From NCBI GenBank assembly GCA_023432985.1, contig JAEZEQ010000020.1, positions 1 to 64,000 on the forward strand: a DNA stretch of 64,000 nucleotides. Direction: 5' to 3'. The notes under the pieces are model-generated. The model was not told where the DNA came from. It was given only the letters and a program-made list of their open reading frames with translations, and ran no database searches. Shown here piece after piece: positions 59,367 to 64,000 of this stretch (positions are counted from its first letter, which is position 1; every line of letters begins with the position of its first letter). This DNA is from Bacteroidota bacterium. GTDB taxonomy: Bacteria; Bacteroidota; Bacteroidia; CAIKAF01. A program made the position numbers and the translations under genes.

Positions 59367-60275
59367 ATGGCACAATGGGAAGGCAAATCAAGAGGCGGTA
59401 TTCTTGGGTATAAGATTTTCATATGGCTCTTGCGCCGATTCGGACTAAAAGCCGCGTATATTCTGCTTTTTTTTGTAGCTTTTTATTTTATCCCCTTCGC
59501 TCCAACTGCAACACGCTCTTCCTGGTTCTATTTTAGACGTATACATGGCTTTTCTGTTTTTAAAAGTATATATGCCGTTTATCTCAATTATTTCCGCTTC
59601 GGCCAGAGTATACTCGACCGAGTTGCCCTATTGGGCGGAATTAAAACACATTTAACCTTTGAATTCGACGGGCGAGAAAATCTGAACGAACTGGTGCGAA
59701 ATCAGCAACCCGCACTCCTCATCTCTGCACATATAGGCAATTGGGAAATAGCCGGAAATCTACTCAATCATATCGGAGGTAAAATAAACATACTCATGTT
59801 TGAAGCCGAACACGAAAACCTGAAAAAGCTCCTGAAATCGGTTCAGAAGAAAGAGACGAAAGGTAAATATGTACAAGTAATTACACTCAAGGAAGACCTT
59901 ACCCATGTAATGGAATTGAAAAATGTGATTCAACAAAGGGAATTGATTGCCCTGCACGGAGACAGAGTCCCTCCCGGCTCTAAATATTTTGAGTTCGATT
60001 TTATGGGCAAAAAAGCAAAATTCCCAAGCGGCCCCTTTTATCTCTCCGGTAAATTTAAAATACCCGTATGTTTTGTTTTTGCATGCCGCGAAGAAAAAGG
60101 ACACTATCATTTATTCTGCAGTAAACCCGTATATTATGCACTTTCAGGCAATGGCACGGAAAGAGAAAATAGCTTGAAACTTCTTATCGATGATTATGTA
60201 AAAGCCGTTGAGGAAAAGGTGAAAAAATATCCCTATCAATGGTATAATTTCTACACTTTTTGGAATAAATCCTAA
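59367..60275 (+). CDS. Lysophospholipid acyltransferase family protein (LpxL/HtrB-like)
   Basis: A 302-aa membrane-associated acyltransferase. An N-terminal hydrophobic anchor (about 28-46) precedes the HX4E catalytic motif in SAHIGNWEIAG (H122, E127), and LHGDRVPPGSKYFEFDFMGKKA with FPSGPFYLS supports the LPLAT fold. Enzymes of this kind in aryl-polyene clusters are thought to attach the polyene acyl chain to a lipid. It is the last gene of the TAL operon; its stop overlaps the stop of the convergent response-regulator gene by 4 bp (CTAA). Confidence 0.88.
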   Translation: MAQWEGKSRGGILGYKIFIWLLRRFGLKAAYILLFFVAFYFIPFAPTATRSSWFYFRRIHGFSVFKSIYAVYLNYFRFGQSILDRVALLGGIKTHLTFEFDGRENLNELVRNQQPALLISAHIGNWEIAGNLLNHIGGKINILMFEAEHENLKKLLKSVQKKETKGKYVQVITLKEDLTHVMELKNVIQQRELIALHGDRVPPGSKYFEFDFMGKKAKFPSGPFYLSGKFKIPVCFVFACREEKGHYHLFCSKPVYYALSGNGTERENSLKLLIDDYVKAVEEKVKKYPYQWYNFYTFWNKS

Positions 60276-60934
60276 GGCGTAAATATACCATGCTTCACAG
60301 CATATAATACTAAACCCGGACGAGATTTTACACCCAATTTTTCGAATAAAGAAGCACGATATCCATCTATGGTTTTCACACTTAAAAATAAACGTTCGGC
60401 AATCTCCTTATAGGTGAGTTCGGAACAAGCCAATTGTATAAATTCAATCTCTTTCTCACTAAGCTGAATCGGACTGCTGCCCGAACCTGAAAAAGAATGA
60501 TTATTGGGAACAAAGGCCGAATTTAATATGCCCGAAATGGCATCGGAAAAGAAAAATCCGCCTTTTGATATCTCTTTTAATGCCTGAATAAATAATTCCG
60601 GATTCGAATCCTTTGGTAAAAAACCGCGAATTCCTTTGGTCATCATACGCACAATTTCCTTGTCCTCATCGGTCATAGACAATATAAGTACAGGCAAATA
60701 AATTCCTTTCGATTTTAATTGATCCAAGGTCTGAAATCCATCCATCACCGGCATACGAACATCCATGATTAATATATCAGGTAATTCTATTTTGTCTAAA
60801 TCATTGATGAATTCCAATCCATTATTATAAGATCCACACACATTGATATTCTCGGAATAGACTTCTAGAGTACTTGCAAGGCCGGTTCGAAATATTGGAT
60901 GATCATCAATTAATATTACCTTTATAATATTCAT
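60272..60934 (-). CDS. NarL/LuxR-family response regulator
   Basis: A 220-aa regulator: a receiver domain with acidic residues D10-D11, phospho-acceptor D58 (ILIMDVRMPVMDG) and the TKGIRGFLPKDS loop, and a C-terminal LuxR helix-turn-helix (LSEKEIEFIQLACSELTYKEIAERL, VKTIDGYRASLFEKLGV). It is partnered with the NarX-type kinase 17 bp upstream. Its closeness to the pigment genes makes them candidate targets, but the gene order (convergent) does not prove it. Confidence 0.93.
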   Translation of the reverse strand: MNIIKVILIDDHPIFRTGLASTLEVYSENINVCGSYNNGLEFINDLDKIELPDILIMDVRMPVMDGFQTLDQLKSKGIYLPVLILSMTDEDKEIVRMMTKGIRGFLPKDSNPELFIQALKEISKGGFFFSDAISGILNSAFVPNNHSFSGSGSSPIQLSEKEIEFIQLACSELTYKEIAERLFLSVKTIDGYRASLFEKLGVKSRPGLVLYAVKHGIFTP

Positions 60935-60951
60935 TGGCTTAGAGAGAATTT

Positions 60952-61725
60952 TTAACGAAAGTAAATAATTTTTACTAAAGTTCCACTAGAATCTGAATCT
61001 ATCTTTAATGTACAGCCAATTAGTTCGCACCTTTTTCTTAAATTTTGAAGTCCGGTACTCACCGAACCTTCTTTTCGAGAAGCTTCTATACCTATACCAT
61101 TGTCCTTAAATGCTAAATGCACTTCATCGCCAATCTCTTTTATTTGTACGTATATTTTTGTAGCATGAGAATGTTTTAGGATATTTTGTATCAATTCCTG
61201 TGCTATTCTATATAAAACCAACGATATGTCCGAATTGATGCCGGTAATCGTCTCTAAATCCGCCTGAACTTCAATCAATCCCGTTTTCTCTATGCGATCC
61301 AATTCGAAGCGAACAGCCTCACAAATCGACTTGGCCTTCATTACATCCGGATTAAAACTAACCGATAAGGTCTTCATATCCCCAATCAACTTACTCAATG
61401 TTTCAATGGCCAAACTTGCCGCTTCCGGATTTTTGTGCTTTTCTATACCGTATAGCTGCAGCTTCAATACGGCAGCCTGTTGACCCAAATTATCATGAAT
61501 TTCGGAATAAACCTGCTTCATTAAGTTCTCCAAAATCTCGTTTTGCACATGCTGTAACTCCAACTTAAACTCGGCTTCTTTCCTGGCTTGCTCTACTATA
61601 AATTGCTTTTGAGATCTGGCATATTGTACCATTACAATGATGATAAAAATCACCAGTAAGCTCAATATACCAATGGAAGCCAATAGGAAAAATTGGAATT
61701 CGTATACATCTATATTCTTTATCAT
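60952..61725 (-). CDS. NarX/ComP-type histidine kinase with a single TM
   Basis: A 257-aa kinase: one N-terminal TM (about 12-34) with almost no periplasmic part, a coiled linker, a HisKA_3 domain with H77 in YSEIHDNLGQQ, and an ATPase domain with ELIQNILKHSHAT (N box), FKDNGIGIE and GSVSTGLQNLRKRCELIGC. As it has no sensor domain, it probably reads its signal from a partner. The gene overlaps the preceding seven-helix membrane protein gene by 4 bp (ATGA), which makes that protein a good partner candidate. Confidence 0.9.
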   Translation of the reverse strand: MIKNIDVYEFQFFLLASIGILSLLVIFIIIVMVQYARSQKQFIVEQARKEAEFKLELQHVQNEILENLMKQVYSEIHDNLGQQAAVLKLQLYGIEKHKNPEAASLAIETLSKLIGDMKTLSVSFNPDVMKAKSICEAVRFELDRIEKTGLIEVQADLETITGINSDISLVLYRIAQELIQNILKHSHATKIYVQIKEIGDEVHLAFKDNGIGIEASRKEGSVSTGLQNLRKRCELIGCTLKIDSDSSGTLVKIIYFR

Positions 61726-62390
61726 CTCGTGCTTAACTCCTTTTTTAAACCAATTTTCCCTACAATCAGCAAAATGGTTAATTCAAATATTATAACTATG
61801 GTGACGTGGTATGAATTATAATAATCGATCCCAAAATTTGAATTTAACCTAAGCCTTAAATTCAAAAGTCCGAAATGGACAAAATAAAGCGAATTGTATA
61901 ACAGCATGCTTACTATCATCCAAAATTCTGCCTTTTTATATAATTCCACCTCGTCAACCCTTTTAATAAACAAAAACAAAACACGCAAGCACGCAGCAAT
62001 AATCAAAATAATACCCACCTGCATGATAAGGGTATTGTTAATAACCGAATTAAACATTAACCCAAAATATATATCCCTTACCAATATTATTAGTGGCAGT
62101 AATATGCATGCCACAATCAACAATCTCGAAAAATAACGATCTTTAAATTGCCATTTGAAGAATAATAGATTTAAAAAAACATAGGAAACAAAATACAAAT
62201 TGCCTAATAAATTATGATAAACCCAAGGAGTAGAATATGTGAATCGGACTTGGGACACAAACGAAACAAAATAACCCGCCAATAATGCGCCTATTAATAC
62301 TTTGTATGGCTTTTCTAATCGGGGGATTAGCCAAAAAATATATAAACTTAAAATGGATTGATACGTTATAAGTATATCAAAACTTCCCAC
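61722..62390 (-). CDS. Seven-helix membrane protein, putative sensor partner of the kinase
   Basis: A 222-aa protein with about seven evenly spaced hydrophobic segments (residues 5-22, 30-48, 58-76, 88-106, 117-138, 153-172, 193-212) and very short loops. No family motif is recognised. Translation is coupled to the histidine kinase by a 4-bp overlap, and it sits 3 bp after a small exported protein gene. By layout it resembles stand-alone 7TM sensor modules, but that role is inferred from context only. Confidence 0.65.
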   Translation of the reverse strand: MGSFDILITYQSILSLYIFWLIPRLEKPYKVLIGALLAGYFVSFVSQVRFTYSTPWVYHNLLGNLYFVSYVFLNLLFFKWQFKDRYFSRLLIVACILLPLIILVRDIYFGLMFNSVINNTLIMQVGIILIIAACLRVLFLFIKRVDEVELYKKAEFWMIVSMLLYNSLYFVHFGLLNLRLRLNSNFGIDYYNSYHVTIVIIFELTILLIVGKIGLKKELSTR

Positions 62391-62393
62391 AAA

Positions 62394-62891
62394 TTACTTT
62401 TTAGGACAATTATCTGGACAAGGTTTAACATACTCATAAACAAGTGGCTTGCCTTCCACTTCTATTATTTCCAAATCTTCGTTTAAGCCATATATAAACT
62501 GTGTAAAATATTGCAAACTATCGGGCTGACTCAAATCCTGCGGACGCACCCCTAAGGTTATATATAATTTGGCCGGATTCAAACTCAATAAATCATTCAT
62601 ATTGGCCATATCTACCATAAAGCCTTCCAAAACCTCATCCTGCTCGCTCACACTGGTTAACAATGCACGGCTATTTATTTTATATGCATCCTGACATAAT
62701 TTTGCCGTGTCGGATGATATAGGCAAAGTACCTGCTTCAGAATTCAAAGAAGAGGAAGAGTATGACATAAGTGGTGCAGCCATTTTTGCCCCTATTTCCG
62801 GACCTTGTTTATCTTTTAGGTTTCCGTTCACAAGATACGCTGTTTCACCCAAAAGGGCTACTCCCAAAATGCCAATAAGAATATTTTTCAT
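62394..62891 (-). CDS. Hypothetical exported protein heading the sensor operon
   Basis: A 165-aa protein with an N-terminal hydrophobic signal (MKNILIGILGVALLGETAYLV), a Ser-rich stretch (LMSYSSSSLNSEAG) and a C-terminal end with two cysteines (VKPCPDNCPKK). I recognise no family. It is the first gene of a unit that continues with the 7TM protein, kinase and regulator (gap of 3 bp), so it might be the signal-binding or target component. The start at 62891 gives the signal peptide; the upstream start at 62936 runs into the promoter. Confidence 0.6.
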   Translation of the reverse strand: MKNILIGILGVALLGETAYLVNGNLKDKQGPEIGAKMAAPLMSYSSSSLNSEAGTLPISSDTAKLCQDAYKINSRALLTSVSEQDEVLEGFMVDMANMNDLLSLNPAKLYITLGVRPQDLSQPDSLQYFTQFIYGLNEDLEIIEVEGKPLVYEYVKPCPDNCPKK

Positions 62892-62919
62892 GTAAAAGAG
62901 GCTATAGTTTATAATTGAG

Positions 62920-62950
62920 CAAATATATCTGCACAATAAAACAAATACAA
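62920..62950 (-). promoter_or_regulatory. Promoter of the sensor operon (TTG-N20-TATATTTG, minus strand)
   Basis: On the minus strand TTG (62950-62948) and TATATTTG (62927-62920) are separated by 20 bp, and the ATG is 28 bp further on. Confidence 0.7.
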
Positions 62951-62957
62951 CCTGTTA

Positions 62958-62983
62958 GCAAAAATACAGGAAAAACCCTGTAT
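62958..62983 (-). terminator. Minus-strand terminator candidate for glyS
   Basis: Read on the minus strand, ATACAGG, a 6-nt loop and CCTGTAT are followed by TTTTT. It would stop transcripts coming from glycyl-tRNA synthetase after they cross the small-RNA candidate in antisense. Confidence 0.6.
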
Positions 62984-63025
62984 CAATTCAGGAATTCACC
63001 TAGCAATTTTTCATAATACGCGCTC

Positions 63026-63033
63026 TATATTTG
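63026..63033 (+). promoter_or_regulatory. Orphan -7 box (TATATTTG)
   Basis: A perfect TAnnTTTG on the plus strand with no gene downstream on that strand, about 115 bp ahead of a strong plus-strand terminator. No clear -33 TTG. Confidence 0.5.
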
Positions 63034-63038
63034 TAGTG

Positions 63039-63177
63039 TCCTTTTGCGAAAGCTTACCCTAGTAACAAAAATATCTTCTTATTCCCCTCCCCCCCGGGAA
63101 ATAAGAAATGAAAGAGGAAAAAATATTTCTCTCTATCCAACCCAAGAAGGTAATCCAAAAAGATTACCTTTTTTTTT
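63039..63177 (+). ncRNA. Candidate structured small RNA
   Basis: No reading frame lies here, yet the stretch is bounded by a plus-strand promoter box and a plus-strand terminator. Inside, AAATAT (63069-63074) pairs with ATATTT (63123-63128). TTCTTATTCCC (63076-63086) pairs with GGG-A-AATAAGAA (63096-63107, one bulged A), leaving a loop made almost only of C. GAGG at 63114-63117 could pair with CCTC in that loop as a pseudoknot. The length would be about 140 nt. It could be a 6S-like or a regulatory RNA; I cannot assign a family. It is antisense to the trailer of glyS. Confidence 0.5.
63147..63177 (+). terminator. Plus-strand terminator of the small-RNA candidate
   Basis: AAGGTAATC (63147-63155), 6-nt loop, GATTACCTT (63162-63170), then a T-run to 63177. 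On the minus strand the hairpin lacks a following T-tract, so it points to a plus-strand transcript. Confidence 0.85.
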
Positions 63178-64000
63178 ATGCCTCTAGTAAGTAATTTAAG
63201 TCCACCCTTTCGAGCAAATAGGCCTTCAATTCGCTTATTAAAATCCGCTCCTGCTGCATGCTATCACGCTCTCTGACTGTAACCTTCCCGTCGTTCAGAC
63301 TTTCGTTGTCGATGGTAATACAATATGGAGTACCAAGTGAATCTTGCCTTCTATAGCGACGACCAACACTGTCTTTTTCGTCGTAACTCACATGCATCGA
63401 TTTTCTCAATTGCCCAAATATCTCTTTGGCTTTCTCATCTAAACCATCTTTTGCAACTAAGGGCAAAACAGCTGCCTTAACCGGCGCTAATGAAGGATGC
63501 AATTTCAAAACAACACGCTCTGATCCATCCCCCAAACGCTCTTCGGTATATGCCGAACTTAATACGGCTAAAAACATACGGTCTAATCCAATCGAAGTCT
63601 CTACCACATAAGGCACATAACTTTCGTTCAACTCAGAATCGAAATACTGCAATTTTTTTCCGCTGAACTTCTCATGACTCTTTAAATCGAAATCGGTGCG
63701 GCTATGTATGCCTTCCAGCTCTCTGAATCCCATCGGAAAACGGAACTCAATATCTGCCGCAGCATTGGCATAATGAGCCAATTTATCATGATCATGAAAA
63801 CGATAATAATCATCGCCCAATCCCAAGGCTTTATGCCATTTTATACGCGCCTCTTTCCAATAATTATACCATTCCATCTCTGTGCCGGGGCGTACAAAAA
63901 ACTGCATTTCCATTTGCTCGAATTCCCGCATGCGAAATATAAACTGACGCGCAACTATCTCATTTCTGAACGCTTTCCCGATTTGCGCAATACCAAAAGG
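63176..64000 (-). CDS. glyS: Glycyl-tRNA synthetase (alpha2 type), C-terminal part (partial)
   Basis: The frame is open to the window edge; the visible 274 residues are the C-terminal part. Class II motif 2 appears as GIAQIGKAFRNEI at the edge, then MREFEQMEMQFFVRPG, motif 3 as VVETSIGLDRMFLAVL, and an anticodon-binding domain (LHPSLAPVKAAVLPL, GTPYCITID). This is the single-chain GlyRS found in Bacteroidota and eukaryotes, not the alpha2beta2 GlyQ/GlyS form. It charges tRNA-Gly. It ends LNYLLEA at 63176. Confidence 0.95.
   Translation of the reverse strand, partial: PFGIAQIGKAFRNEIVARQFIFRMREFEQMEMQFFVRPGTEMEWYNYWKEARIKWHKALGLGDDYYRFHDHDKLAHYANAAADIEFRFPMGFRELEGIHSRTDFDLKSHEKFSGKKLQYFDSELNESYVPYVVETSIGLDRMFLAVLSSAYTEERLGDGSERVVLKLHPSLAPVKAAVLPLVAKDGLDEKAKEIFGQLRKSMHVSYDEKDSVGRRYRRQDSLGTPYCITIDNESLNDGKVTVRERDSMQQERILISELKAYLLERVDLNYLLEA

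Noticed and set aside
1..64000. CRISPR arrays, prophage, insertion sequences, tRNA or rRNA genes
   Set aside because: No regularly spaced repeats, no integrase or transposase frames, and no cloverleaf-like or rRNA-like segments were seen in the intergenic regions.

Overview
This window is a chromosomal segment of a Bacteroidota bacterium. The evidence is a type IX secretion (T9SS) and gliding locus (gldJ, a PorP/SprF gene, porU, porV), proteins ending in T9SS sorting domains (Por-secretion tail and CHU_C types), TAnnTTTG promoter boxes in front of many genes, weak ribosome-binding sites, DUF2480/DUF4412/DUF2490 families, and a flexirubin-type tyrosine ammonia-lyase. Flexirubin and gliding genes suggest the Flavobacteriia/Cytophagia/Sphingobacteriia/Chitinophagia side of the phylum; I cannot place it further. 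No tRNA, rRNA, CRISPR array, prophage, integrase or transposase was seen, so this reads as core genome with small accessory patches.

Layout. 1-2.6 kb: end of a UbiA-type prenyltransferase, a SirB1-like protein, then sufE-sufT-DUF2480 (Fe-S assembly). 2.6-4.4 kb: three overlapping lipoprotein genes of unknown role. 4.4-5.0 kb: no gene. 5.0-6.4 kb: RhlE-type helicase and cold-shock protein, each behind a leader hairpin. 6.5-11.4 kb: cell-surface proteins (lipoprotein, T9SS-exported M1 peptidase, PorE-like OmpA protein, Cys-rich exported protein). 11.5-16.9 kb: DUF4412, recX, lepA, membrane protein, rsmG, 2-hydroxyacid dehydrogenase, Kazal lipoprotein. 16.9-19.1 kb: RprXY-like two-component system. 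19.2-22.3 kb: a large NIDO/SprB-repeat/CHU_C surface protein. 22.3-31.3 kb: housekeeping enzymes (GH25 lysozyme, beta-CASP nuclease, HI0933-type flavoprotein, lipoprotein, NSUN RNA methyltransferase, acyl-CoA dehydrogenase, NA37 protein, galE). 31.3-39.8 kb: ECF sigma factor, GT2, rsgA, an O-antigen ligase/Wzz/O-antigen ligase block, GT4 and rnhB. 39.8-47.5 kb: the T9SS locus. 47.6-50.4 kb: outer-membrane proteins and a structured GC-rich intergenic element. 50.4-53.1 kb: MetH lacking its homocysteine module. 53.7-60.3 kb: a glucosaminidase, then an aryl-polyene/flexirubin-type set (FAD enzyme, TAL, FabG, KS, ACP, acyltransferase). 60.3-62.9 kb: exported protein, seven-helix membrane protein, NarX-type kinase and LuxR-type regulator. 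63.0-63.2 kb: a candidate small RNA. 63.2-64 kb: the 3' part of glycyl-tRNA synthetase.

How genes fit together. The porU-porV and porP-gldJ pairs diverge from one 216-bp control region and encode secretion and sortase parts whose probable cargo (M1 peptidase, the 1022-aa adhesin-like protein) lies in the same window. TAL, FabG, KS, ACP and the acyltransferase form a tight operon able in principle to make and extend a 4-hydroxycinnamoyl starter and esterify the product, but ligase, dehydratase and DarA/DarB functions are absent here. The least explained items are the orphan RNA-like transcript unit near 63.1 kb, the nested inverted repeat near 48.5 kb and the lipoprotein cassette near 3 kb.
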